Shown here in pieces: positions 36,352 to 44,316 of a stretch of 55,887 nucleotides of DNA. The translations under genes and the position numbers were made by a program. The notes beneath the pieces were generated by a model. It saw only the letters and a list, made by a program, of their open reading frames with translations. It made no database searches and was not told the origin of the DNA. Where the stretch lies: NCBI GenBank assembly GCA_029240795.1, contig JARDZP010000004.1, positions 1 through 55,887 of the forward strand, in the 5' to 3' direction. This DNA is from Haloplasmataceae bacterium (GTDB lineage: Bacteria > Bacillota_I > Bacilli_A > Haloplasmatales > Haloplasmataceae). Position 1 is the stretch's first letter; the number at the start of each line of letters is the position of its first letter.

Positions 36352-37337
36352 CATACTGTAGGACTAGGAATATTAATATTAGTCCATCTTCCACACTTAT
36401 CTCCCCAACGCGCGGAAAGGTTTTCATCCTTGTAAATTCCAATAACTTCACAAACGTTAGGACAGTGTGAACACTCAAATCCTTTTACTTTGAAATCAAC
36501 ATCAGCCATTTCTAGTCCTAAAAATTTTGTTTTTTGTTTTTGTATAACTTCTTGCTTAGCAAGTAACGCTGAACCAATCGCCCCCATTACATCATAATGA
36601 GTTGGTACATAGATTTCCAACCCTAAAGCTTTTTCAAATGCTTTTTTTATCCCTATGTTGGCAGCAACTCCACCTTGAAAAACAATGGGGCCTTTTATAT
36701 CTTTCCCTTTAGCTAAGTTATTTAAATAGTTTCTAACTAAAGCTTCACATAAACCATTAATAATATCTTCTTTACTATAACCTAGTTGTTGCTTATGAAT
36801 CATATCTGATTCAGCAAACACAGCACAGCGTCCAGCAATTCTTACATCTGTCGTCGAATTTAAGGCATGAGCTCCAAATTCTTCAATTGGAATACCTAGT
36901 CGAGCCGCTTGACGATCTAAAAACGAACCAGTACCAGCTGCACAAACAGTATTCATCGCAAAATCACTAATAACATTATTTTTTAAAATAATTATTTTCG
37001 AGTCTTGTCCTCCGATTTCAAGGATTGTATTTACATTTGGTATAAAAGTAGATGCTGCGATCGCGTGCGCTGTTATCTCATTTTTTATTACATCAGCTCC
37101 TACCATAAAACCAGCTAACTGTCTTCCACTTCCAGTTGTACCAACACCAGATATCATAAAGTCAGAGCCAAGTTCACTCATCTTTACTTTAGCGTGTTTT
37201 AACCCCTCTTTAAGTGCATTAATCGGATTACCCATTGTTCTTATATATAATTTATCTATTATATTATTATTTCCATCAATAATTACTACATTTGTACTTA
37301 CTGATCCAACATCAATTCCAAGATATAGCTTTTCCAT
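36351..37337 (-). CDS. 2-hydroxyacyl-CoA dehydratase activase (BadF/HgdC-type ATPase)
   Basis: 328 residues. ASKHA fold ATPase motifs LGIDVGSVSTNVVIID and ILEIGGQDSKIIILK, the Fe-S cysteine in NTVCAAGTGSFLDRQA (about residue 126), a second cysteine in AGRCAVFAESD, and GGVAANIG. The C terminus adds a Cys-rich tail (ECSHCPNVCEVIG...CGRW) not typical of the minimal activases. ATP-driven electron delivery to a dehydratase is the family role. It overlaps the preceding gene by 26 bases; AGAGGTGA before the ATG. Ends with TGA. Confidence 0.85.
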   Translation of the reverse strand: MEKLYLGIDVGSVSTNVVIIDGNNNIIDKLYIRTMGNPINALKEGLKHAKVKMSELGSDFMISGVGTTGSGRQLAGFMVGADVIKNEITAHAIAASTFIPNVNTILEIGGQDSKIIILKNNVISDFAMNTVCAAGTGSFLDRQAARLGIPIEEFGAHALNSTTDVRIAGRCAVFAESDMIHKQQLGYSKEDIINGLCEALVRNYLNNLAKGKDIKGPIVFQGGVAANIGIKKAFEKALGLEIYVPTHYDVMGAIGSALLAKQEVIQKQKTKFLGLEMADVDFKVKGFECSHCPNVCEVIGIYKDENLSARWGDKCGRWTNINIPSPTV

Positions 37338-38427
37338 AATCTTTCACCTCTCTTCTTTTGTTTAATAAATCTACAAATGCCTCAATTCTTGTTTCATATC
37401 CACCTTCACCTGTCATTTCATCAATAACTAGAGTTAAGATAGGAATATCTTTTTCTCTTTCAATTGTTGGGAGAATGCTTCGAGCTACGATTTCAGGCAT
37501 ACAAGTAAATGGTAAAATGTGAATAATGCCATCATAGCCTTGTTCCTTATATAAAAGTGTATTTCCAATCGTATGAATCCCATGTCCACCAACAGGGGTA
37601 GCTAAATATGGACTTGCGGCTTTATAAACTTGTTTCTTATCTGAGCGTATTAAAGGTATAAAGTCTAAGGTATCACGGACAAACTTACTAGTTGTAGTAG
37701 AGCGGTGCGATTCAACACCCATATTTCCTAATTTTTTTTCAACATTTAAATTTAAGTAATTTTCAATTAGTGTGTAAATTTCTCCAACAATTCCAATTTT
37801 TATTACATCTTTATCTTTATCAATTTCTATACTTTTCAATTTTTGGTTGTATTCATCTATTAAGGCAAAACTAGCTTTAAAACCTTGAACAGTAATTATT
37901 TCATTTTCAAACTCAATCGCAAGATGATCAACTTCACCTTTTTTAATTTCTCTAGGTCTTACTTTATTCATTAAGTCATTTAACTCATCTACTTCATCTA
38001 ATAACTTAAGACCTTTTTTTAATGTATTTAATATTTTAAATACGCCTTTTTTACCTGATGCCTTATTTAATAGATTATAAAACTCCTTCAATCCTTCAAT
38101 ATTACTAAAGCGGTCAGAAGTTATAAAATCAATTTTATATCCTAAATCAAGCATAATTTCTTTTTGAAGAGAACTAAAAATACCAAAACGGCATGGACCA
38201 CAGCCTGTTAACATAAAAATAGTATCAGCACCTTTTTCAATTCCCTCGATATAATTTCCGATATTTAATTTAAAAGGCATACAGACAAATTCAGGTGAGT
38301 ATTTTGTCCCTAATTCCATCGTTTTTTTACTACACTTAGGTGGACAAACAACATCAATATCTAACTCTTCTAATATTGCTTTAATCGTAATATAAGTATT
38401 ACCCATGTGTGGAAAGGTTATTTTCAA
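37312..38427 (-). CDS. activase-associated protein (COG3581-like)
   Basis: 371 residues. Cysteine blocks at VCPPKCSKKTM (about 30), FVCMPFKL (about 52), TGCGPCRFG (about 75) and LPFTCMPEIVARS (about 307) match proteins fused or linked to HgdC-type activases. TTG start at 38427 supported by GGAGG seven bases upstream. It overlaps the upstream gene by 29 bases and the downstream gene by 26. Confidence 0.7.
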   Translation of the reverse strand: MKITFPHMGNTYITIKAILEELDIDVVCPPKCSKKTMELGTKYSPEFVCMPFKLNIGNYIEGIEKGADTIFMLTGCGPCRFGIFSSLQKEIMLDLGYKIDFITSDRFSNIEGLKEFYNLLNKASGKKGVFKILNTLKKGLKLLDEVDELNDLMNKVRPREIKKGEVDHLAIEFENEIITVQGFKASFALIDEYNQKLKSIEIDKDKDVIKIGIVGEIYTLIENYLNLNVEKKLGNMGVESHRSTTTSKFVRDTLDFIPLIRSDKKQVYKAASPYLATPVGGHGIHTIGNTLLYKEQGYDGIIHILPFTCMPEIVARSILPTIEREKDIPILTLVIDEMTGEGGYETRIEAFVDLLNKRREVKDYGKAISWN

Positions 38428-39367
38428 GGTTATGCCTCCATTTAATCATATCAGTGAATGCTTCAAGTCTTGTATTAAATCCTGCTTCACCACTATGTTC
38501 ATCTATTGTTATTAACATGAATGGTATATTTGCTTTTCTAATACGTCTTTCAACAATTTCAGAAACAATCGAATCGATCCCGCAACCAAAAGAACAAATA
38601 TATATCATTCCATCGATTTGTTTTTTTTCTACTTCATATAAGCAAGATCCAATTAACTTTCGAGCAAAATTCCAAAATATCTTACCATCATATTGTAAAG
38701 CATATTCTGATGTAATATTATCATCAATCATTTCTGGTGTAATTACATCATATTGATCATCTCTGAGCTTTTTGATTACATTCATGTTTATAAAGTTATC
38801 ATATATGTTATATGGGTGTCCCATTAACATGATTTTTCGATTATTAGATTCAAATATATTAATATTATTGGTGTCAGTAGGTAATTGTCCCTGTTTAAGT
38901 TTATCTTTATAAAGATTAAATTCAGAAAGAGCTGAATCATATGAAGATAAAATCTTATTCTCGTCTTTTGTTATATATTTACCAATTTCTATTATGGTAT
39001 CATTAAAATGTTTATCAGTTTTTGTAAAGTCGATTGTTGTATTAATCATTTTGGGTATATCCGTCAATGAATTTTTTATCATTTCTGGTATTCCACAAAA
39101 CTTTGGACAAATAAAATCACCTTTACTAACTCCCATAATTCTTGGTACAAAAATATAATCAACTTTATCTTTTAAATTTAGAACATGTCCGTGATATAAC
39201 TTAACAGGAATACACGCATCATCAACTGTTGTTTGTGTTCCTTGGTGTAATACTCTTTTATTTGTTTGTTCAGATAGTACTACTTCAGCACCTAAATTAC
39301 TGAAAAATGCTATCCATAAAGGTGAGTATTCATAAAATAACAAAGCTCTAGGTATCCCTATTTTCAT
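38399..39367 (-). CDS. activase-associated DUF2229-like protein (COG3580-like)
   Basis: 322 residues, beginning MKIGIPRALLFYEYSPLWIAF, the typical start of these proteins. Cysteines at VDDACIPVKLYHGH (about 50), FICPKFCGIP (about 85) and YICSFGCGID (about 258). First gene of the three-gene operon. In many Bacillota the three parts are one large fused protein; here they are split with overlapping ends. The real dehydratase subunits are not in the window. Confidence 0.7.
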   Translation of the reverse strand: MKIGIPRALLFYEYSPLWIAFFSNLGAEVVLSEQTNKRVLHQGTQTTVDDACIPVKLYHGHVLNLKDKVDYIFVPRIMGVSKGDFICPKFCGIPEMIKNSLTDIPKMINTTIDFTKTDKHFNDTIIEIGKYITKDENKILSSYDSALSEFNLYKDKLKQGQLPTDTNNINIFESNNRKIMLMGHPYNIYDNFINMNVIKKLRDDQYDVITPEMIDDNITSEYALQYDGKIFWNFARKLIGSCLYEVEKKQIDGMIYICSFGCGIDSIVSEIVERRIRKANIPFMLITIDEHSGEAGFNTRLEAFTDMIKWRHNLENNLSTHG

Positions 39368-39540
39368 TTATATCATCCTTACTAAAATAATCAAAAATAG
39401 GTTATGAATATTTTTATTATATATACAAATTATAGTATTTATAAATTTTTATTTCATTTTCATGTGTTAAAAATAGAATAATTTATTATCAAATTTAATA
39501 CTTAAATAATAAATAATATCGAAAAAGAAAAAATAAAAGA

Positions 39541-39570
39541 AAAACTTGAAAGCATAGGCTTCCAAGTTTT
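39541..39570 (-). terminator. terminator after SASP-like gene
   Basis: 13-base imperfect stem AAAACTTGaAAGC/GGCTTcCAAGTTTT, T-rich on the minus strand. Confidence 0.75.
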
Positions 39571-39601
39571 CTAACGTCATCAATTTAATTTATTTTACTT
39601 T

Positions 39602-39647
39602 ATTTCGTTCTACAAATATTTATATAATTTCGTTCTACAAATATTTA
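39602..39647. repeat. 21-bp direct repeat, 25-bp period
   Basis: ATTTCGTTCTACAAATATTT plus one A occurs at 39602-39622 and again at 39627-39647, separated by four bases and ending five bases before the stop codon of the SASP-like gene. A simple recent duplication is possible. Confidence 0.8.
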
Positions 39648-39651
39648 ATAA

Positions 39652-40005
39652 CTATTTACTTTGACTAGAACTTTGTTGATTTTGTTGAACTGCAGCTTTA
39701 GTACGAGCTTTAGCTTCTTCTGAATAAGCATTATAACCTTGTGCTCCAATACCTTGTGCAAATTCTGTATCTGTTTTAGTTTGTTGGTTTAATGCATTCA
39801 TATTAGTATTCATAGCAGTATTTTGAGTTTTATTTCTTTGTGCAGCTTCTTGAGTTCCAGCTTTAGCTTCTTGAGACATACCAGGAACTGAACCTAATGT
39901 TGCAAATTCTACGTTGTTTCTATCGTTTCTATCGTTTCTGTTATTTCTATCGTTTCTGTCATCGCAATTATTTCTGTTATCGCGGTTTTCATTTAATCTG
40001 TCCAT
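39652..40005 (-). CDS. gamma-type SASP-like protein with Asn/Asp/Arg-rich N terminus
   Basis: 117 residues, mostly Asn, Gln, Ala, Arg and Lys. Residues 1-31 are a polar repeat of Asp-Arg-Asn. The rest has two segments with the spore-protease motif E-F-A: NVEFATLG (about 31) and TDTEFAQGIGAQGYNAYSEE (about 80), each followed by charged helices like gamma-type small acid-soluble spore proteins. In spores these serve as an amino-acid store freed by the GPR protease. ATG with AGGAGG eleven bases upstream. No Pro or hydrophobic core. Confidence 0.55.
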   Translation of the reverse strand: MDRLNENRDNRNNCDDRNDRNNRNDRNDRNNVEFATLGSVPGMSQEAKAGTQEAAQRNKTQNTAMNTNMNALNQQTKTDTEFAQGIGAQGYNAYSEEAKARTKAAVQQNQQSSSQSK

Positions 40006-40133
40006 TATTTTGGTATCCTCCTAATAATAAATTGATGACATTAATATTGTAAACAAATTTCTAAAATATATTAGTTTTTTTAATAGGATAATTTTAACAA
40101 TTTTCGAATGATAATGCCTTGACACTTATAATA

Positions 40134-40159
40134 AAAGTACTCTTATATAAGAGTACTTT
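40134..40159. terminator. 26-nt perfect palindrome
   Basis: Self-complementary AAAGTACTCTTA-TA-TAAGAGTACTTT, eight bases after the stop of the Asn-rich gene on the minus strand. It ends with TTTTATTA, a weak U tract; probably that gene's terminator. Confidence 0.6.
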
Positions 40160-40166
40160 ATATTAA

Positions 40167-40502
40167 CTATTTATTTCTGTTTTGATTATTATTTTTGTCG
40201 TTTCTATCATTCTTATCGTTTTTGTTATTTCTGTTATCTAAATTATTGTCTCTACCTAATTCTAGGTTTTCGTTTCTATTTTGGTTGTTTTTATTGTTGT
40301 TATCATTGTTATTGTTTTTGTCGTTTCTATTGTCTAGGTTATTATCTTTACCTAATTCTAGGTTTTCGTTTCTATTTTGGTTGTTTTTATTGTTGTTATT
40401 ATTGTTATTGTTTTTGTCGTTTCTATTGTCTAGGTTATTATCTTTACCTAATTCTAGGTTTTCGTTTTTGTTTTTATTGTTATTATTTTGATTATTGTTC
40501 AT
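40167..40502 (-). CDS. Asn-rich protein with three 32-residue repeats
   Basis: 111 residues, over half Asn with Asp, Lys, Arg and Gln; no hydrophobic segments beyond LELG. After MNNNQNNNNKNK come three units, two of 32 residues and a diverged last one of 35, each starting NENLELGKDNNLDNRNDKN. The last unit ends with Asp-Lys/Arg-Asn runs like those at the N terminus of the SASP-like neighbour. ATG at 40502 with AGGAGG six bases upstream; the frame extends further without a site. Unordered, probably secreted-free coat or spore-core type; function unknown. Confidence 0.6.
   Translation of the reverse strand: MNNNQNNNNKNKNENLELGKDNNLDNRNDKNNNNNNNNKNNQNRNENLELGKDNNLDNRNDKNNNNDNNNKNNQNRNENLELGRDNNLDNRNNKNDKNDRNDKNNNQNRNK
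40170..40466 (-). repeat. 96-bp tandem repeat within the Asn-rich gene
   Basis: Three copies at 40371-40466, 40275-40370 and 40170-40274. The first two are nearly identical at DNA level; the third has diverged and lengthened by nine bases. Copy-number variation between strains is likely. Confidence 0.9.
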
Positions 40503-40608
40503 CGTTATCCTCCTATATATTTTTATTTTTGATGACAATCTTAGTTTTTTCAAATTATAAAAATATATAACTAAATTCAATCATATTTTGCAAATATTAT
40601 GAAAAAAT

Positions 40609-40869
40609 TTACTTATTTTTATACTTTTCAACTAATTTTTGTTCACCCAGAGCAATTAAATCTTTAACTATCACACCACCAACTGGACCAGCATTAATTC
40701 CAATTTGTCTTGAAGTTGTGTCACCATCACCATATGGTAATGAGATTTGATCATATCTCATTTCAGAAGCTACTTCATTTTTTAAATTGCTCATTGCTTT
40801 TTTAATATTTTCTTTTTGTTTTAAATATTCTTTAATATCTTGGTATTGTTCGTTGTTATTTAAATTCAT
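40609..40869 (-). CDS. alpha/beta-type small acid-soluble spore protein-like
   Basis: 86 residues. The C-terminal two-thirds follow the alpha/beta SASP pattern: a helix ending in the GPR cleavage motif (LKNEVASEM, cut expected after the Glu), a spacer, GDGDTTSRQIG, then GPVGGVIVKDLIALGEQKL. Known proteins of this family coat spore DNA. Compared with standard members the loop between the motifs is longer (RYDQISLPYGDGD). ATG at 40869 with AAAGGAG six bases upstream; an in-frame earlier ATG is rejected for lacking one. Confidence 0.8.
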   Translation of the reverse strand: MNLNNNEQYQDIKEYLKQKENIKKAMSNLKNEVASEMRYDQISLPYGDGDTTSRQIGINAGPVGGVIVKDLIALGEQKLVEKYKNK

Positions 40870-40913
40870 ACAATTCTCCTTTCTTTTCATTTTTAATATA
40901 AACCAAAAACAAA

Positions 40914-40946
40914 AAAATAAACCCTATTTATAATAGAGTTTATTTT
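40914..40946 (-). terminator. terminator of ABC transporter operon
   Basis: Stem AATAAAC-C-CTATT/AATAG-A-GTTTATT with one mismatch, TTTTTTT on the minus strand, after the ATPase stop at 40955. Confidence 0.8.
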
Positions 40947-40954
40947 TATTTTTA

Positions 40955-41749
40955 TTAACTTAAAATAAAACGATCACTTAATACACTATTTGTTTTAACA
41001 TCTTTAAATAATTGCATTAACTTATCAGCTGTTAATTGTTTTTTCTCATTACCTGATATATCTAATATAATTTTACCATTATCCATCATAATGAGTCGAT
41101 TTCCGTAATTGATCGCATCATTCATATTATGAGTTACCATTAATGTTGGAATTTTTTCTTCTTTAACAATTTTTTCCGTAATTTCCATTATTTTTTTTGA
41201 AGTATTAGGATCAAGGGCTGCAGTATGTTCATCTAATAGTAAAACTTCTGGCTTGGTTAATGTTGCCATTAATAACGAAAGTGCTTGACGTTGTCCACCT
41301 GACAACATACTGATTTTCGTTTCTAAATGATTTTCTAAACCTAATCCTAATACACTTACAATTTCTTTAAATTTAGCGATATTTTTCTTTGAAACACCAA
41401 ATGATAATCCAAAATTTTTATTTTTATTATTAAACATGGATATATTTTCGATTATATTCAAAGATGGCGAAGTTCCAAGTGCTGGATTTTGATATACACG
41501 ACTCATTTTTTTTGATCTTTTATATTCTGGTAATTTCGTTATATCTTTATCATGAATTTTAATTGTGCCCTCATCAACGGGAATACTTCCAGCTACGATA
41601 TTAAGTAAAGTCGATTTTCCTGCACCATTACTACCAATGATCGTGATAAAGTCATCTTGAGAAACAGTGAGTGAAAAATTTTCAAATACTCTTTTCTCAT
41701 TTATTGAAGCTGTATTAAATGTTTTCGTTAATCCTTTAATTTCTAACAT
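40955..41749 (-). CDS. ABC transporter ATP-binding protein (TrpZ-like)
   Basis: 264 residues. Walker A IGSNGAGKSTLLNIVAG, the signature ISMLSGGQRQALSLLMA, Walker B PEVLLLDEHTAALDP and the switch His in LMVTHNMND. The downstream half matches the ATPase of amino-acid/purine-type permease systems of COG1101. ATG at 41749 follows AGAGGTGA; the longer frame starting at 41758 begins inside that site. It overlaps the permease gene by 14 bases, indicating coupled translation. Confidence 0.88.
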   Translation of the reverse strand: MLEIKGLTKTFNTASINEKRVFENFSLTVSQDDFITIIGSNGAGKSTLLNIVAGSIPVDEGTIKIHDKDITKLPEYKRSKKMSRVYQNPALGTSPSLNIIENISMFNNKNKNFGLSFGVSKKNIAKFKEIVSVLGLGLENHLETKISMLSGGQRQALSLLMATLTKPEVLLLDEHTAALDPNTSKKIMEITEKIVKEEKIPTLMVTHNMNDAINYGNRLIMMDNGKIILDISGNEKKQLTADKLMQLFKDVKTNSVLSDRFILS

Positions 41750-42599
41750 TTTTTTCACCTCTTTTTAATTTTAGAACTTTTTTATTACTACTAATTATAA
41801 AAGCAGTGATTACAGTTAATGCACTTATTAATTTAAAGTCAGACGCTGGAAAGCCTAAATTTAAAGTTATAGATTGTAACACATTATATAAAATGGCGCC
41901 AAATACAACCATTGTTGTTTCTTTAATAAATGGTAACTTAAAAATCGTTTGACCAATAATAATTGAAGCCAATCCGATGACTAATGTTCCTGTTCCAAGT
42001 GACATATCAGCAAAACCCATATATTGAGTTAATAATGCTCCGCCTATTGCGACAATTCCATTAGCAAGCATTAAGCCCATTATTTTCATCGTTCCAATAT
42101 TTTGCCCTAATGAAGTGACTAAATTTTCATTGTCACCTGTTATAATGAGTAACATGCCTAACTTAGTTTTAAGAAATAAATCAATAAGTAATTTTATAAA
42201 AAATATGAATAACACGATCACGATTAATGTTCCAAGTAAACTAAATACTGTTACTTTATTTGGTATAGAAATGTTTGAAGTCTTCATTACTCGTAAATTA
42301 ATCGAATATAGACCAGTCATGACTAAGATTCCTGACAATAGACTTGATATTTTAAGGTATACATGTAGGATACCTGTTGCTAAACCTGCTAATGCGCCAC
42401 CTAAAAAGGCTAAAATTATAGCTATAAATGGATTTACACCATTAACAATTAAGATTGATGAAATAGCAGCACCAAGAATAATAGTTCCATCTACTGTCAT
42501 ATCAGGAAAATCTAATATTTTATAGGTGATATACACACCAAGTGCAATAATTCCATATATAAGTCCTTGTTCGATTACATTTACGATTAATTCTAACAT
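41736..42599 (-). CDS. ABC transporter permease (TrpY-like)
   Basis: 287 residues, about eight membrane helices. The PDMTVDGTIILGAAIS and GTIASLATGILH-like blocks and SLGTGTLVIGLASIIIGQTIF match COG4120 permeases, relatives of branched-chain amino acid permeases. ATG preceded by GGTGA. Located between the substrate-binding and ATPase genes, three bases after the former. Confidence 0.88.
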   Translation of the reverse strand: MLELIVNVIEQGLIYGIIALGVYITYKILDFPDMTVDGTIILGAAISSILIVNGVNPFIAIILAFLGGALAGLATGILHVYLKISSLLSGILVMTGLYSINLRVMKTSNISIPNKVTVFSLLGTLIVIVLFIFFIKLLIDLFLKTKLGMLLIITGDNENLVTSLGQNIGTMKIMGLMLANGIVAIGGALLTQYMGFADMSLGTGTLVIGLASIIIGQTIFKLPFIKETTMVVFGAILYNVLQSITLNLGFPASDFKLISALTVITAFIISSNKKVLKLKRGEKNVRN

Positions 42600-42602
42600 T
42601 TT

Positions 42603-43616
42603 TTATTCACCACTCACCATTTGTGCTCTTTCTAATACTGTTTCTGGTAATGTTATACCAAGTGTTTCTAATGTTAACTCATTTATGATTAATTGTGTTT
42701 CTTTTAAAGTTTCTACTGGAATTTCAGATGGTTTTTTACCATCTAAAATATCAGCAGCCATTAATCCTGTTTGAAACCCTAAATTGTAATAATCTAAACC
42801 TTCAGTCAATAACGCCCCTGCTTCAACCATTCCTGCTTCTGAAGCAATCACTGGTATTCCTTTATCTAAAGTTCTATCCATTATTACAGGAATTGAAGAT
42901 GCAACTTTATTATCTGTCGGTATATATAAAATATCTATTTCATCTACTATACTATCAACAGCAAGTGCTATTTCACTTGTTGCGGTAATCCCTTTTTCTA
43001 TGATTGTAAAGCCAAATTGATCTTTTAATGATTTGGCTAAATCAACTTGTACTTGCGAATTAACTTCACCAGTATTATAAACAATACCTATTCTCGTTTT
43101 TCCAGGGAAAGCGATTTGGATTAATTCAAATTGCTTTTCCATTGGCGTCATATCACTTGTTCCTGTGACATTTCCACCAGGAGCTTCATTACTATCTACT
43201 AAGCCAGCTGTTACAGGGTCTGTAACTGCTGAAAAAACAACGGGAATCTTTGCACCTGTTTTTAGAAAAGGTAATATTGGTTTTTTATTTGTCGCATTTT
43301 TAACTGCTTGTGCTGATGGAGTCGCAATTGCCATGATCAGATCAACTTTTTTAGATACAAAATTTTTAGCAATTAAATCAGCTGTTTCTATACTATCTTG
43401 TGCATTTTGAAAGATAAACTCCACATTTTCATTTTCAACATAACCTCGTGTTGCTAAACCTGCGATAAACCCTTCTCTTGTGCGGTCTAATGCATCATGT
43501 TCAACAATTTGGGTGATCCCAATTGTAAACTTTCCATCATCTTCTTTAGTACATCCTACTAATACGAAGACCATAATCATAATGAAACTTAATGACTTTA
43601 ATTTTTTTCCTACCAT
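42603..43616 (-). CDS. ABC substrate-binding lipoprotein (TrpX-like, COG2984)
   Basis: 337 residues. The signal peptide ends in the lipobox VLVGC (Cys about 22). The periplasmic-binding-protein fold follows, with the family blocks FTIGITQIVEHDALDRTREGF, NAQDSIETADLIAKNF, MAIATPSAQAVKNATNK, PVVFSAVTDPVTAGLVDS and GNVTGTSDMTP. In streptococci this family binds tryptophan or tyrosine; the ligand here is unknown. The ATG at 43616 sits inside the GTAGAATGGTAG repeat and has GGAGG eight bases upstream. First gene of the operon, after the HutP leader. Confidence 0.88.
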   Translation of the reverse strand: MVGKKLKSLSFIMIMVFVLVGCTKEDDGKFTIGITQIVEHDALDRTREGFIAGLATRGYVENENVEFIFQNAQDSIETADLIAKNFVSKKVDLIMAIATPSAQAVKNATNKKPILPFLKTGAKIPVVFSAVTDPVTAGLVDSNEAPGGNVTGTSDMTPMEKQFELIQIAFPGKTRIGIVYNTGEVNSQVQVDLAKSLKDQFGFTIIEKGITATSEIALAVDSIVDEIDILYIPTDNKVASSIPVIMDRTLDKGIPVIASEAGMVEAGALLTEGLDYYNLGFQTGLMAADILDGKKPSEIPVETLKETQLIINELTLETLGITLPETVLERAQMVSGE

Positions 43617-43649
43617 TCTACTATCCTCCATAGATTTAATTATTTATAC

Positions 43650-43679
43650 AAAAAAACTCCCTAAGTAATCTTAGAGAGT
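43650..43679 (-). terminator. terminator 2 of the HutP leader
   Basis: 10-base stem ACTCTCTAAG/CTTAGGGAGT with one A-C mismatch and a four-base loop, followed by TTTTTTT on the minus strand. Confidence 0.8.
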
Positions 43680-43696
43680 ATTGTATTCTAAAATAC

Positions 43697-43730
43697 AAAA
43701 AAACGATTTAAGAAACTCTGTTTCTTAAAT
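43697..43730 (-). terminator. terminator 1 of the HutP leader
   Basis: 11-bp perfect stem ATTTAAGAAAC/GTTTCTTAAAT with a three-base loop, followed by CGTTTTTTT on the minus strand. Confidence 0.85.
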
Positions 43731-43758
43731 TTCCAAGCTACCATTCTACCATTTATAT

Positions 43759-44172
43759 TTAATTTTCAGGTATTGATCGATGTGCTAAACCGATAGCTAC
43801 CTCATTAAGATGTAATAAGCCAATACTCATGAAGATACAAACAGCTAAGTGTTCTCCTCTTCTAGCAACGCCTATTTTCCCACCTACATTTAACCCTGAA
43901 GCTTTTAATGCAACTTGCATAATCGCTTCTCTAGCAGCTCCTGCTACTGCACCATCACTAACGTGATTTTCATTTATCAAATTAGTTCTTCTTGATGCTA
44001 CAATAGACCGTTCTATTACTTTTGGTATTGATTCAATTAAATTTCCACCAATATCAACAGCAACAGCTTTGATATTTTTCTTTTTAAGCTCTTCTATTTT
44101 TTCGTGTTCTTCTTCTCTAGATTGTGTCATCGCAACTAATATAGCTGCTTTTGATATTTCTATACTTGACAT
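43759..44172 (-). CDS. hutP: HutP family RNA-binding antiterminator
   Basis: 137 residues. Matches the clostridial HutP pattern: AILVAMTQSREEEHEKIEEL, AVDIGGNLIESIPKVIERSIVA, NVGGKIGVARRGEHLAVCIF and GLLHLNEVAIGLAHRSI. B. subtilis HutP binds NAG triplets in hut mRNA with L-histidine and a metal ion. Aligned from memory, the two metal-binding His of the B. subtilis HxxxH appear replaced by Gly (DGAVAGAAREA) while a C-terminal His is kept, so the ligand may differ. No hut catabolic genes are nearby; its target may be the transporter operon. GGTGA precedes the ATG. Confidence 0.85.
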   Translation of the reverse strand: MSSIEISKAAILVAMTQSREEEHEKIEELKKKNIKAVAVDIGGNLIESIPKVIERSIVASRRTNLINENHVSDGAVAGAAREAIMQVALKASGLNVGGKIGVARRGEHLAVCIFMSIGLLHLNEVAIGLAHRSIPEN

Positions 44173-44316
44173 CTATTTCACCATGCTTCTAAACTACTGT
44201 TTTTATATATATTATATGTTGGAAACTATTATGTCAACTAAATTTTATATTTATTTTTATTTTTTACATATTCAAATAAAAAAACTGGTAATAATATTAT
44301 AAAAGAGGTGTTAATA

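Larger units (their letters stand above)
43610..43758 (-). promoter_or_regulatory. leader between hutP and the transporter operon: candidate HutP antitermination region
   Basis: After the hutP stop come GTAGAATGGTAG (43738-43749), terminator 1 (43706-43730), a small hairpin GTATT-TTAG-AATAC, terminator 2 (43656-43679) and a ribosome binding site. A second copy of GTAGAATGGTAG (43610-43621) spans the start codon of the binding-protein gene. NAG triplets, the known HutP recognition element, cluster here. Read-through past both terminators is needed to express the transporter if no promoter lies between. Confidence 0.6.

Noticed and set aside
40170-40466. 96-bp repeats as a CRISPR array
   Set aside because: The repeats are contiguous, in frame and coding; there are no spacers.
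40195-40491. Long plus-strand ORF of Leu/Ser/Phe in the repeat region
   Set aside because: It is the antisense of the Asn-rich gene; the minus frame has AGGAGG and a start, the plus frame has neither.
42115-42988. Several plus-strand ORFs opposite the permease and binding-protein genes
   Set aside because: They are shadows of well-conserved minus-strand genes.
43622-43758. T-box riboswitch before the transporter
   Set aside because: The conserved T-box AGGGTGGNACCGCG sequence is absent; HutP-type features fit better.
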